From: an uncultured Clostridia bacterium
GTDB taxonomy: Bacteria; Bacillota; Clostridia; Christensenellales; Aristaeellaceae
Assembly: GCA_934667105.1 (NCBI GenBank)
Contig: CAKULG010000028.1
Coordinates: forward strand, 1-27,078
Direction: 5' to 3'
Length of the DNA: 27,078 bases
Shown here piece by piece: positions 1-8,326 of the stretch. Below the pieces are notes generated by a model that did no database searches, was not told the origin of the DNA, and saw only the letters and a list, made by a program, of their open reading frames with translations. The stretch's first letter is position 1; each line of letters begins with the position of its first letter. The position numbers and the translations under genes are program-made.

Positions 1-106
1 TTTGCTTCGCAAATCTCCACCTTTCCCTTGACTGTGCTCTCTGTGCTTTGTGTAACCTATGTTTGACGCGGATACATTTTTCTTCCCCTACCCCTTCGCC
101 GCCCCC

Positions 107-135
107 TTGACAGATTCCCACTTTGGGGGTATACT
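107..135 (+). promoter_or_regulatory. Sigma-A promoter of alaS
   Basis: A consensus -35 TTGACA (107-112) is followed after exactly 17 bp by TATACT (130-135), which matches the -10 consensus at five of six positions. Transcription should start near 142 and give an untranslated leader of about 300 nt that carries the T-box. This is the best promoter in the first 440 bases. Bases 1-106 hold nothing else I can name, apart from a small TTTGC/GCAAA hairpin at the extreme left edge. Confidence 0.85.
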
Positions 136-164
136 TGGCCTAATTTCATAGAAGGCCTTGAAGC

Positions 165-398
165 AGAAAATTCTTTCCCCAAGCCCTTGCAAAGCGAGCC
201 GGCGCACGGTGCGAGACCGGCGCGGGGGCGGAAAGAAGGCCGCTGCCGAGCTATCCGCCCGAAGCCAGTAAGGCGGATCGGTTTCCCGCCGTTACCGGGC
301 TTGAGGTGGGCGCTCCCCGGGGCGTCAATCGAAGTGGTACCGCGAATGCAGGTGTGTCTGTTCGTCTTCGAAGGAAGCAGACGCACTTTATTTTTTTC
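165..398 (+). ncRNA. T-box riboswitch (alanine) in the alaS leader
   Basis: The leader contains the hallmark T-box sequence GAAGTGGTACCGCG (331-344), whose bulge pairs with the tRNA acceptor end. It is followed directly by an intrinsic terminator. Upstream is a GC-rich stem I region with an AGCGAG element (193-198) and a GGTGCGAGACC apical-loop-like element (208-218), then adjacent GCT and GCC alanine codons (242-247), either of which could be the specifier. Position directly upstream of alaS fits the family: uncharged tRNA-Ala stabilises the antiterminator and lets transcription enter the gene. I did not fold the RNA, so the exact 5' boundary and the specifier codon are inferred. Confidence 0.9.
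351..398 (+). terminator. T-box-controlled attenuator upstream of alaS
   Basis: GTGTGTCTG (352-360) pairs with CAGACGCAC (378-386), with one G-U pair, and extends through a TTCG-type loop. A T-rich run follows (386-397). The 5' arm lies just after the T-box motif, as expected for a terminator that competes with the antiterminator helix. Confidence 0.85.
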
Positions 399-438
399 GG
401 GCCGTGCCCGAAGCAACGCAAAAGGAGCTGAAGCACCC

Positions 439-2409
439 ATGAAATCTATGACCGCTAAGGAGCTGCGCGCGCTTTTCCTGCAATTCTTCCAGGAGAAGGG
501 CCATGCCGTTATTCCCTCCGCCTCCGTCATTCCGGAAAACGATCCCACCGTGCTGTTCACCACCGCCGGAATGCATCCCCTGGTGCCCTATCTGCTGGGC
601 CAGAAGCACCCCGCCGGCCGACGCCTGACGGACGTGCAGAAGTGCATCCGCACCGGCGATATCGACGATGTGGGCGATATGAGCCATTTGACCTTCTTTG
701 AAATGCTGGGCAACTGGAGCCTGGGGGATTACTTCAAGAAGGAAATGATTCCCTGGAGTTGGGAATTCCTCACCAGCGAAAAATGGCTGGGCATCGACCC
801 GGATAAGCTGGCTTTCACCGTGTTCGAGGGCGACGCGGATTGCCCCCGGGACGAGGAAGCCGCCCAGCTGTGGCGCTCCTGCGGCGTGAAGGACGATCAT
901 CTTTTCTATCTGCCCAAGGAGCATAACTGGTGGGGCCCTGCCGGCATCACCGGCCCCTGCGGCCCGGACACCGAAATGTTCATCATCGTGAAAAAGCCCT
1001 GCGGCCCCCATTGCTCCCCCGCTTGCCACTGCGGCGCGTATCTGGAAATCTGGAACGACGTGTTCATGCAGTATAATAAACAGCAGGACGGCTCCTTCCT
1101 GCCCCTGGCCCAGAAAAACGTGGACACCGGCATGGGCCTGGAGCGCACCATCTGCGTGCTGACGGGCAAGAAGAGCGTGTACGAAACGGACATCTTCGAA
1201 AGAATCCTGGGCAAAATCGAGGAGCTTTCGGGCAAGCAATATCATCCCGACGATGAAAACACCAAGGCGTTCCGCATCATCGCCGATCATATGCGCACCT
1301 CCACCTTCATCCTGGGCGATCCCCGCGGCGTGAGCCCCTCCAACGTGGATCAGGGCTACATCCTGCGCCGCCTGATTCGCCGCGCCGTGCGCTACGGCAT
1401 GGGCCTGGGCCTGCAGGCGGGCTTCACCTGCGAAATCGCCAAGGTGATCATCGATCAGTACAGCGACGTATACCCCGAATTGCAGGAGAACTCCGCCTTC
1501 GTGCTGGAGCAGCTGAAGCTGGAAGAGGATCGCTTCGCCCGCACGCTGAAGCAGGGCGAAAAGGAATTCGAAAAAATCTATAACAACGCCTGCGCCACCC
1601 GCACGCTGCTGGAGAACATCCTGCAGGCGGAAAACCCCGTGGCCCTGGCCCAGGAGTTGGCGGCCAGCAAAAAGCTGCGTCCCTCCCCGGATATGATGCC
1701 CATCATCGAGGCGGCCAACGCGGGCAAGAGCGAGGCGCTGACCACCGCGCTGAAGGCCCGGCTGGAAACGCTGAACACCCTGGACGGCCGCAGCGCCTTC
1801 AAGCTGTACGATACCTACGGTTTCCCCATCGAAATGACCAAGGAATTGGCCGCCGAAAAGGGCCTGAAGGTGGATGAAGCGGATTTCGCCCAGCGCTTTA
1901 AGCAGCATCAGGAAACCAGCCACGCCGGGGCGGAGCAGCGCTTCAAGGGCGGCCTGGCGGATGCCAGCGAGCAGACCGCCTGCCTCCACACCGCCACCCA
2001 TCTGCTCCAGGCCGCGCTGCGCAAGGTGCTGGGGGACGAAGTGCACCAGAAGGGCAGCAACATCACCGCCGAGCGCCTGCGCTTCGACTTCACCTTCGGC
2101 CGGAAAATGACCGCCGAGGAGCTGGCCGAGGTGGAGCGCCTGGTGAACGAGGCCATCGAGGCCAAGGTGCCCGTGACGCTGGAAGAGATGACCGTGGCCG
2201 AGGCCAAGGCCCAGGGCGCTATGGGGCTTTTCGAAAGCAAGTACGGCGAGCGGGTGAAGGTGTACACGATGGGCAAGTATTCCAAGGAAATCTGCGGCGG
2301 CCCCCATGCCGCCAACACCGGCGATCTGGTTTCCTTCAAAATTCAGAAGGAAGAATCCTCCTCGGCCGGCGTGCGCCGCATCAAGGCCGTCATCGGCCGC
2401 AAGGCGTAA
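439..2409 (+). CDS. alaS: Alanine--tRNA ligase, short form lacking the C-Ala domain
   Basis: Cytoplasmic class II synthetase that charges tRNA-Ala. The start is the ATG at 439, behind AAAGGAG (421-427), giving 656 residues. Seen in order: an N-terminal catalytic core with GPCGPDTEM, WNDVFMQYN and motif 3 KNVDTGMGLER; the tRNA-recognition helical region; LYDTYGFP; then the editing domain with zinc-site HTATH (H517, H521) and CGGPH (C619, H623). The protein ends just after AGVRRIKAV. Usual bacterial AlaRS is about 870-880 residues. Two parts are missing: the roughly 100-residue beta-barrel segment that normally precedes the editing domain, and the whole C-terminal DHHA1/C-Ala domain. An extra segment of about 50 residues sits between TLKQGEKEF and LYDTYGFP. 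Similar short AlaRS forms are known to me from candidate-phyla bacteria. The T-box leader supports it as the housekeeping enzyme. Identity is certain; sole-copy status is inferred. Confidence 0.96.
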   Translation: MKSMTAKELRALFLQFFQEKGHAVIPSASVIPENDPTVLFTTAGMHPLVPYLLGQKHPAGRRLTDVQKCIRTGDIDDVGDMSHLTFFEMLGNWSLGDYFKKEMIPWSWEFLTSEKWLGIDPDKLAFTVFEGDADCPRDEEAAQLWRSCGVKDDHLFYLPKEHNWWGPAGITGPCGPDTEMFIIVKKPCGPHCSPACHCGAYLEIWNDVFMQYNKQQDGSFLPLAQKNVDTGMGLERTICVLTGKKSVYETDIFERILGKIEELSGKQYHPDDENTKAFRIIADHMRTSTFILGDPRGVSPSNVDQGYILRRLIRRAVRYGMGLGLQAGFTCEIAKVIIDQYSDVYPELQENSAFVLEQLKLEEDRFARTLKQGEKEFEKIYNNACATRTLLENILQAENPVALAQELAASKKLRPSPDMMPIIEAANAGKSEALTTALKARLETLNTLDGRSAFKLYDTYGFPIEMTKELAAEKGLKVDEADFAQRFKQHQETSHAGAEQRFKGGLADASEQTACLHTATHLLQAALRKVLGDEVHQKGSNITAERLRFDFTFGRKMTAEELAEVERLVNEAIEAKVPVTLEEMTVAEAKAQGAMGLFESKYGERVKVYTMGKYSKEICGGPHAANTGDLVSFKIQKEESSSAGVRRIKAVIGRKA

Positions 2410-2421
2410 GAAGAAAATACG

Positions 2422-2456
2422 AAAAAGCGTGGGCGAAAATCGCTCACGCTTTTTCA
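2422..2456. terminator. Bidirectional intrinsic terminator between alaS and opp operon
   Basis: GCGTGGGCGA pairs with TCGCTCACGC (one G-U) around an AAA loop. An A-run on the left and a T-run on the right make it functional on both strands. It lies between the convergent ends of alaS and oppF and should end both transcripts. Confidence 0.9.
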
Positions 2457-2505
2457 TATGCTTCTCTGCTTTCGCTTTTAGCGCGCTATCGCCAAAGGCC
2501 TTCAA

Positions 2506-3432
2506 TCAGCGCGTCCACGCGGCCACGTTTTCATCCGTACCCAGCACCATATGGGTGCCGCCTACGCAATGCTCCGTCCCCTGGGCGTAATCCAGGCCGC
2601 TGGCGGCGTAATCATAGGCGATGGAGCGGCGATGCTTTTCCAATTCAGGGTTGGGGCTGGGAATGGCGGAAAGCAGGCTTTTGGTGTAGGGATGCACGGG
2701 GTTTTCGAAAATTTCCTCCTTCGTGCCCGATTCCACCATATACCCCAGATGCAGCACGCCGATCCGATCGGAAATATACTTAACCATGCTCAGATCGTGG
2801 GCGATAAACAGATAGGCGCAGCCCGTTTCCTCCTGAATATCCTTCATCAGGTTCACCACCTGGGCCTGGATGGAAACATCCAGAGCGGAGATGCACTCAT
2901 CGGCGATCACCAGCTTGGGATGCATAATCAGCGCCCGGGCAATGCCCACCCGCTGGCGCTGGCCGCCGGAAAATTGATGGGGATAGCGGGAGGCGTGCTC
3001 CCGGGAAAGGCCCACCTTTTCCAGCATTCTGCCAATTTCCTCCCGCCGCTCCTCCGGGGAGGCGCAGCGGTGGTGAATATCCAGGCCTTCGCCGATAATA
3101 TCCTCCACCTTTTTGCGGGGGTTCAGGCTGGCCATCGGATCCTGGAAGATCATTTGCATATCCGCCCGGAGCATTTCCCGGGTGGGCCGATCCAGGCGGC
3201 CGGAAATTTCCTTGCCCTGAAAAAGGATGCGCCCGCCCGTGGGATTATACAGGCGAATCACGCTGCGGCCAATGGTGGTCTTTCCCGAGCCGGATTCCCC
3301 CACCAGGCCGTAGGTTTCCCCGGGATACACCTCGAAGGATACGCCGTTCACCGCCTTAACCGCGTTATGATGGGTCAAGGGAAAATGCTGCTTCAGATTT
3401 TCCACTTGCAGCAGCGGCTCTCTCACCGGCAT
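2506..3432 (-). CDS. oppF: Oligopeptide ABC transporter ATP-binding protein OppF
   Basis: Second ATPase subunit of an oligopeptide importer, on the cytoplasmic face. The 308 residues show Walker A GESGSGKT (45-52), signature FSGGQRQR, Walker B LVIADECISALD and the H-loop IAHDLS, then the oligopeptide-type C-terminal extension (HPYTKSLLSAIPSPNP). DEC replaces the more common DEP after the Walker B Asp; the catalytic Glu is kept and I regard this as a normal variant for OppF in this phylum. The start ATG overlaps the end of oppD by 10 nt and has an AAGGAGGGAG ribosome binding site, so the two ATPases are translationally coupled. It is the last gene of the operon and runs into the bidirectional terminator at 2422-2456. 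Confidence 0.95.
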   Translation of the reverse strand: MPVREPLLQVENLKQHFPLTHHNAVKAVNGVSFEVYPGETYGLVGESGSGKTTIGRSVIRLYNPTGGRILFQGKEISGRLDRPTREMLRADMQMIFQDPMASLNPRKKVEDIIGEGLDIHHRCASPEERREEIGRMLEKVGLSREHASRYPHQFSGGQRQRVGIARALIMHPKLVIADECISALDVSIQAQVVNLMKDIQEETGCAYLFIAHDLSMVKYISDRIGVLHLGYMVESGTKEEIFENPVHPYTKSLLSAIPSPNPELEKHRRSIAYDYAASGLDYAQGTEHCVGGTHMVLGTDENVAAWTR

Positions 3433-4505
3433 TTTTCTCCCTCCTTCCGGGCGCGCTCCAGCCGCGCCTTCAATTCCGCCGGCATTTCCACCCGGGGCGC
3501 GTCGGGATGCAGCAGCCAGGTGGCGGCGTAGTGGGTATCCGTCACGCGGAAGAGCGGCGGCTCCGCCTTTTCATCAATAACCAGGGCGAATTGATTCCGG
3601 GGAGCGAAGGCGTCGCCCACCGGCTCATGCAGCAGGTTGGGCGGGCTGCCGGGAATGGAATACAGGCGCGTATCGTCGGTATCCAGATCGGGCATGGCGG
3701 AAAGCAACCCCCAGGTGTAGGGATGACGGGGATCATAGAAAATTTCATCCACCAGGCCCGTTTCCACAATCTTGCCCGCGTACATCACGTTCACATAATC
3801 CGCCACCTTGGCCACCACGCCCAGATCGTGGGTGATATAAATGACAGACAGGCCCATTTCCTTTTGAATATCCTGAATCAGCTCCAGAATTTTTGCCTGG
3901 ATGGTCACATCCAGGGCGGTGGTGGGCTCGTCGCAGATCAGCACGTCGGGATCCCCCGAAAGGGCGATGGCGATCACCACCCGCTGGCGCATGCCGCCGG
4001 ACAACTGATGGGGATAGCAGCGCATGCGCTTTTCCGCCTCAGTAATGCCCACCAATTGCAGCAGCTCCAGCGCCCGGGCCCGGGCCTCGGCCTTGCTCAT
4101 CTGCCGGTGCAGCAGCATGCCCTCCATGATCTGCTTGCCGATGGTCATGGTGGGGTCCAGGCTGGTCATGGGATCCTGAAACACCATAGCGATCCGCTGG
4201 CCGTTAATGGTTTGGCGCAGCTCCTTTTTGCTCATTTTCAGCAGGTCCACCGGGGTTTCGTCGCCATCCGGGCCTTTATAGGCATAAAGAATTTTGCCCC
4301 GGTTCACAGTGGCGTTCGCATCCAGCAGGCCCATAGCCGCCTTCATCGTCACCGATTTGCCCGAGCCGGATTCCCCCACGATAGCCACCGTTTCCCCCCG
4401 GCGCAATTCAAAATTCACGCCGCGGATGGCATGGACGCTGCCCGCGCTGGTGCGGAAGGAAATATCCAGATCCTCAATCCGGAGAACAATATCCTGAACG
4501 TTCAT
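3423..4505 (-). CDS. oppD: Oligopeptide ABC transporter ATP-binding protein OppD
   Basis: First ATPase subunit of the importer, 360 residues. Walker A GESGSGKS is at 44-51, signature LSGGMRQRV, Walker B VLICDEPTTALD and H-loop THDLGVV. The C-terminal oligopeptide domain has SIPGSPPNLL and AFAPRNQFAL. In the usual OppD/DppD domain this region carries four cysteines of the type CPFAPRC...C...C; here the first is Asp/Ala, the second is Asn and the later two are also absent, so no metal cluster can be held. It lies 10 nt downstream of oppC with a GAGGAAG-type ribosome binding site and overlaps oppF. Gene order and motifs make the assignment firm; DppD would be the alternative name, since substrate range cannot be read from sequence. 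Confidence 0.94.
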   Translation of the reverse strand: MNVQDIVLRIEDLDISFRTSAGSVHAIRGVNFELRRGETVAIVGESGSGKSVTMKAAMGLLDANATVNRGKILYAYKGPDGDETPVDLLKMSKKELRQTINGQRIAMVFQDPMTSLDPTMTIGKQIMEGMLLHRQMSKAEARARALELLQLVGITEAEKRMRCYPHQLSGGMRQRVVIAIALSGDPDVLICDEPTTALDVTIQAKILELIQDIQKEMGLSVIYITHDLGVVAKVADYVNVMYAGKIVETGLVDEIFYDPRHPYTWGLLSAMPDLDTDDTRLYSIPGSPPNLLHEPVGDAFAPRNQFALVIDEKAEPPLFRVTDTHYAATWLLHPDAPRVEMPAELKARLERARKEGEKCR

Positions 4506-4515
4506 AGCTTCCTCC

Positions 4516-5556
4516 TCACATATCCTCCAGCTTGGGGGCCAGCGCCTCCCGCAGGCCGTCGCCGATGAAATTAAAGCCCAGCATCAGCAGCGCCAGCACC
4601 GCGATGGGCGGAAGAATCTGGTAAGGGAGGGTGGTGATGTTATTGAAGCCATCCTCAATCAGCGTGCCGATGGAGCACTGGGGCAGCACGATGCCCACGC
4701 CCACGAAGCTCAGAAACGCTTCGGTGAAAATGGCGGTGGGGATGGAAAACATTACCTGGGTGATGATGGGGCCGATGGTGTTGGGCAGAATTTCCTTAAA
4801 GATGATATGGCGGCTGCCCGCCCCCAGGGTGCGGCTGGCCAGCACATATTCCTGTTCCTTGATTTTCAGCATTTCCGCCCGGGCCACCTTGCTCATGCCG
4901 ATCCACTCGGTTAAAAGCAGCGCCACGATCACCAGCGCCATGCCCTTGGGCATGAAAATAGCCAGCACCGATACGATCACCAGCCGGGGCACGCTGTTGG
5001 AAATTTCCACCACCCGCTGCATCACGCTGTCCGTCACGCCGCCGAAATAGCCCGAAATCAGGCCGTAGCTCATGCCGATAATCATATCGATAATAATGGT
5101 CACAAAGGCGATTAGCAGCGACACCCGCGCGCCGTACCAGGTGCGGGTCCACAAATCGCGGCCCATATCGTCGGTGCCGAAAAGGAAGGTGCGATCGGCG
5201 AAATAATCGCCGTATTCCTCGCCGCCGAAAAGCTGATGCAGCACGGGAATCCGGGGCGAGATTCCTCCGGCGGTAATCTGGCGGTTCCGGCCGTTCACCT
5301 GCACCTTCACCGACACAATATCCTTATAGCCATAGCCGCTCACCATAGGGCCGAAAACCGCCAGCAGCAGAATCAGCAGCACGATCACCAGCCCCGTCAT
5401 GGCGCGGCGGTCGTGCAGGAAATGCAGCGCCACGCCCTTCCAATACCCCTGGGAGGAAAAATTTTTATCCGTGGAAATATCCCGCCGGTTCAGCAGCGCA
5501 AAATCCGAGGGCTGGGGCGTATAGGCCGCCTGGGGAACGATCTCCGTTTTTTTCAT
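4516..5556 (-). CDS. oppC: Oligopeptide ABC transporter permease OppC
   Basis: Inner-membrane permease, 346 residues from the ATG at 5556 (MKKTEIVPQ), chosen because AGGGAGG lies 9 nt upstream within the end of oppB. It has a long N-terminal cytoplasmic segment and a first membrane helix (MTGLVIVLLILLLAVFGPMV). A periplasmic-side insertion of about 60 residues ends in the conserved LFGTDDMGRDL. The BPD_transp_1 core follows, with the EAA loop (EYVLASRTLGAGSRHIIFKEILPN) and the closing LGFNFIGDGLREALAPK. The latter two features are typical of OppC/DppC. It pairs with OppB to form the channel. The gap to oppB is only 4 nt. Confidence 0.94.
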   Translation of the reverse strand: MKKTEIVPQAAYTPQPSDFALLNRRDISTDKNFSSQGYWKGVALHFLHDRRAMTGLVIVLLILLLAVFGPMVSGYGYKDIVSVKVQVNGRNRQITAGGISPRIPVLHQLFGGEEYGDYFADRTFLFGTDDMGRDLWTRTWYGARVSLLIAFVTIIIDMIIGMSYGLISGYFGGVTDSVMQRVVEISNSVPRLVIVSVLAIFMPKGMALVIVALLLTEWIGMSKVARAEMLKIKEQEYVLASRTLGAGSRHIIFKEILPNTIGPIITQVMFSIPTAIFTEAFLSFVGVGIVLPQCSIGTLIEDGFNNITTLPYQILPPIAVLALLMLGFNFIGDGLREALAPKLEDM

Positions 5557-5560
5557 TGCT

Positions 5561-6511
5561 TCACGCCTCCCTCTTGGCGGATACGCGAATCCGCGGGTCC
5601 AGCAGGCCGTAGAGCACATCCACCAGCAGCATCACCCCGATATACAGGGAGGAATACAGAATGCCCAGGGCCAGCACATAATTATAATCCACGCCTTCGC
5701 CGGTAATCGCGTCCACCATCAGCTTGCCGATGCCGTTGATGCCGTAAATTTTCTCCACCACCAGCGCGCCGGTAAGCAGATCCACCACCAGCGGGGCCAG
5801 CACGGTGACGATGGGAATCAGCGCGTTGCGCAGCACATGGCGGCGCACCAGCTTGCCCCCGTACAGCCCCTTGGATTCCGCCAGGCGCACATAATCGCTG
5901 TCGATCACCTCCACCATCTCGTTGCGCGTGAAGCGCGCCACGGTGGACATGGTGAACAGGCTCAGCGACAGGGCGGGAATCACCGAGGAAAAGGCGAATC
6001 GATCGAAATCAAAGAAATACGGGAAAAAGGAAATTTTATAGGAAAAGAAATATTGCAGGAAAATCAGGAACACATAGGAGGGCACGCATACCCCCAGAAT
6101 GGAAAACACGGTGCAGAAGCCATCCAGAAAGCGGCCGCGGTGCAGCGCGGCGCACACGCCCAGCAGCAGCCCGAACACCGTGCCGATTACCACGGCCAGG
6201 CCGCCGATGCGGAAGGAATTGGATACGCAGGCGGAAAGCACGGTGTTAATGGGCGCGCCGTTATACAGCGAGGAGCCTTTGCCGAAATCCCCATACAGCA
6301 GCAGATTTTTCAGATACCGGACGAACTGGGTCAGGATGGGATCATCCAGCCCCATTTCGGCGCGCTTATTCGCAATCTGCTCCGCCGACATGCGCTCGGA
6401 CGGGAAGGGATTGCCCGGCATAATGCGCACCAGCAAAAACAGCAGAAATGTGATAATCAGCAGCGTCAGCAGCGCCATTCCGATGCGTTTGAATACATAT
6501 TTAATCATCAT
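5561..6511 (-). CDS. oppB: Oligopeptide ABC transporter permease OppB
   Basis: Inner-membrane permease, 316 residues, close to the usual 305-320. The N-terminus (YVFKRIGMALLTLLIITFLLF), followed by RIMPGNPF, is the standard OppB/DppB opening. The EAA loop reads DYVRLAESKGLYGGKLVRRHVLRNALIPIV, and the closing segment ends with VDVLYGLLDPRIRV. Two adjacent ATGs exist (6511 and 6508); the first has AAAGGA 7 nt upstream. The gene follows oppA after about 100 nt that contain a strong hairpin. This arrangement is commonly linked to higher expression of the binding protein than of the permeases. Confidence 0.95.
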   Translation of the reverse strand: MMIKYVFKRIGMALLTLLIITFLLFLLVRIMPGNPFPSERMSAEQIANKRAEMGLDDPILTQFVRYLKNLLLYGDFGKGSSLYNGAPINTVLSACVSNSFRIGGLAVVIGTVFGLLLGVCAALHRGRFLDGFCTVFSILGVCVPSYVFLIFLQYFFSYKISFFPYFFDFDRFAFSSVIPALSLSLFTMSTVARFTRNEMVEVIDSDYVRLAESKGLYGGKLVRRHVLRNALIPIVTVLAPLVVDLLTGALVVEKIYGINGIGKLMVDAITGEGVDYNYVLALGILYSSLYIGVMLLVDVLYGLLDPRIRVSAKREA

Positions 6512-6551
6512 TCAGCAATCCTTTGCGTATAGGGTGAAGAATGCGGCGCAA

Positions 6552-6581
6552 TCCGGGCGGCCCGCAGGGGGGCCGTCCGGA
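6552..6581 (-). promoter_or_regulatory. Intercistronic hairpin between oppA and oppB
   Basis: TCCGGGCGGCCC (6552-6563) and GGGCCGTCCGGA (6570-6581) form a 12-bp stem with one G-U and a 6-nt loop. On the transcribed minus strand no T-run follows, so it is not a canonical terminator. A role in partial termination or in protecting the oppA 3' end is inferred by analogy with other binding-protein operons. Confidence 0.6.
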
Positions 6582-6611
6582 CTGGCCGAAAACAGGGGCT
6601 TCGTCCTCCGA

Positions 6612-8267
6612 TTATTCGATGACGGCGGACTTGTAAACGCGGTTCAGCGCGACGGGGTGGAATTCAATGCCGCTCACGCCGGAAGCGATCAGGTTAGCGT
6701 TGGCCTTGGTATACAGCGGGGCGATAACCGCCTGCTCCATCACCAGGGTTTCGGCCTTGTACATCGCCTCCCAGCGAGCGTCGTAATCGCTGATATACGC
6801 GCCGGTGGTGCAATCCGCGATCAGCTGATCGTATTCCGCGCTGCTCCAGAAGCCGTAGTTGTTCGAGGCGTTGGTGATCCACATGCCCAGATAGGTCATG
6901 GGATCGGCGTAGTCCGGGCCCCAGCGGGTGAGGGCCACGTCGTAGTTATCATTCTGCATCTTGTCCAGGCGCTCCGCCTTGGTCATGGGCTGCAGGTTCA
7001 GCGTAAGGCCGGGCAGCGCTTCTTCCACCTGGCTCTTGATGGCCTGGCCCACCTTGGCCACCTCGGTGCCCTCGTTGTTGCCGTAAATCATGGTGAATTC
7101 GAAGGTATCCTTGCCCAGCTCCGCCTTGGCCTTTTCAAAATATTCCAGGGCCTTTTCGGGGTTGAAATCGCACACATCCGCAAATTTCATCTGATCGGCG
7201 GAGAAATCCTCGCCCGTGGTGCTGCTGGCGGCGAACTGCGGAGGAACGGCGGTGTAGGTGGCCAGGGAGCCGTCCATCACGTAGTTTTCCACGATGGATT
7301 CACGGTCGATGGCGTTGCTGATGGCCAGGCGCAGGTTCGCGTTGGCCAGCATGCCGCCCTGCGCGTTATTGGCGGTCTGGCTGAAGGTGACATACCACAT
7401 ATAGCCCGCGCCGGTGACGCTCAGCTCCTTGCTCATCTCCGCGTCCTTTTCCACGCTGCTCACCTGGTTGCCGCTGATGGTAACAACGTCCAGTTCCTTG
7501 GTCTTGAAGGCCACCAGCGCGTTATCGGAGGAGCCTACCACCTGATACTTAATACCGGCCAGCTTCACCCGGGCCGCGTCCCAATAATCCGCGTTTTTCT
7601 TCAGGCTCAGGCTGGCGGTGCCGGGGGTGTAATCCTCCAGCACGAAAGCGCCGTTGGAAAGGAAGGTTTCCGGGCTGGTGCCGTAGGTGCCGTCCGCCAG
7701 GCCGGTATAGAATTCCTCGTTGATGGGATAGAAGGTGGGGAAATACATCAGGCTGGGGAAGAAGGAAACGGGCACCTCCAGCTCAACCACAAGGGTTTTC
7801 GCATCCGGGGCGGAAACGCCCAGGGTGGAGGGATCCGCTTCACCGGCGATAATCGCGTCCGCGTTCTTAACGCAGCCCACGCTGCTGCCCATCATGTAGG
7901 CGTATTCGCCCGCTTCCTTGCAGATGCGCCGCCAGGCGAAAACAAAATCGTCCGCCGTCACGGCCGCGCCGTTAGACCATTTCGCGTCCCGCAGATGGAA
8001 GGTATAGGTTTTGCCATCCTCAGAGGCGTCATAGCTTTCGGCGATAGCGGGAATGGAAGCGCCGGAGGCGTCCATCTGCATCAGGCCGTCGATGCAGTCG
8101 GCGATCACTTCAAAGGATTCGCCGTCCGTGGCCAGATTCGTATCCAGCGACATCACGTTGGTGCTCAGCATGACGCTCAGGTATTTCCCGTCCTCCGCCA
8201 CGGCGGGAGACGCGACGCACGCGCACATCAGCATAAGCGCAAGAAGCAACGCAAGGGTCTTTTTCAT
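6612..8267 (-). CDS. oppA: Oligopeptide-binding protein OppA (SBP family 5)
   Basis: Extracytoplasmic solute receptor that delivers peptides to OppBC. I start it at the ATG at 8267 (MKKTLALLLALMLM), behind AAAGGA 8 nt upstream; the longer frame starting at 8294 has no good site. It has 551 residues. The N-terminus is a signal peptide ending ASPAVA before EDGK, which suits signal peptidase I. An LMCAC stretch could act as a poor lipobox, so secreted versus lipid-anchored is undecided. The body shows SBP_bac_5 features: LRDAKWSNGAAVTADDFVFAWRR-type segment, SLKKNADYWD, RLAISNAIDRESIVENYV and a C-terminal YGFWSSAEYDQLI region. It is the first gene of the opp operon, with a candidate CodY box in its promoter. 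Peptide binding is the family inference; dipeptides or nickel are alternatives. Confidence 0.93.
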   Translation of the reverse strand: MKKTLALLLALMLMCACVASPAVAEDGKYLSVMLSTNVMSLDTNLATDGESFEVIADCIDGLMQMDASGASIPAIAESYDASEDGKTYTFHLRDAKWSNGAAVTADDFVFAWRRICKEAGEYAYMMGSSVGCVKNADAIIAGEADPSTLGVSAPDAKTLVVELEVPVSFFPSLMYFPTFYPINEEFYTGLADGTYGTSPETFLSNGAFVLEDYTPGTASLSLKKNADYWDAARVKLAGIKYQVVGSSDNALVAFKTKELDVVTISGNQVSSVEKDAEMSKELSVTGAGYMWYVTFSQTANNAQGGMLANANLRLAISNAIDRESIVENYVMDGSLATYTAVPPQFAASSTTGEDFSADQMKFADVCDFNPEKALEYFEKAKAELGKDTFEFTMIYGNNEGTEVAKVGQAIKSQVEEALPGLTLNLQPMTKAERLDKMQNDNYDVALTRWGPDYADPMTYLGMWITNASNNYGFWSSAEYDQLIADCTTGAYISDYDARWEAMYKAETLVMEQAVIAPLYTKANANLIASGVSGIEFHPVALNRVYKSAVIE

Positions 8268-8326
8268 ACCGATCATCCTTTCGCTTTTTTCCATCCTGCG
8301 GGCACGCCCGCAAAATGAATGCCATT

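Noticed and set aside
187..438. In-frame extension of alaS upstream of 439
   Set aside because: It would translate through the T-box and terminator. The ATG at 439 has a proper ribosome binding site and begins the conserved AlaRS N-terminus.
388..2505. A 705-codon open frame on the minus strand opposite alaS
   Set aside because: It is an antisense shadow of a GC-rich gene: composition is skewed to Gly, Ala, His, Gln and Leu, it has no recognisable motif, and alaS is certain on the other strand.
6099..8318. A 739-codon open frame on the plus strand opposite oppA and part of oppB
   Set aside because: Same cause: codon bias of the real minus-strand genes leaves the antisense frame open. No domain, start site or promoter supports it.
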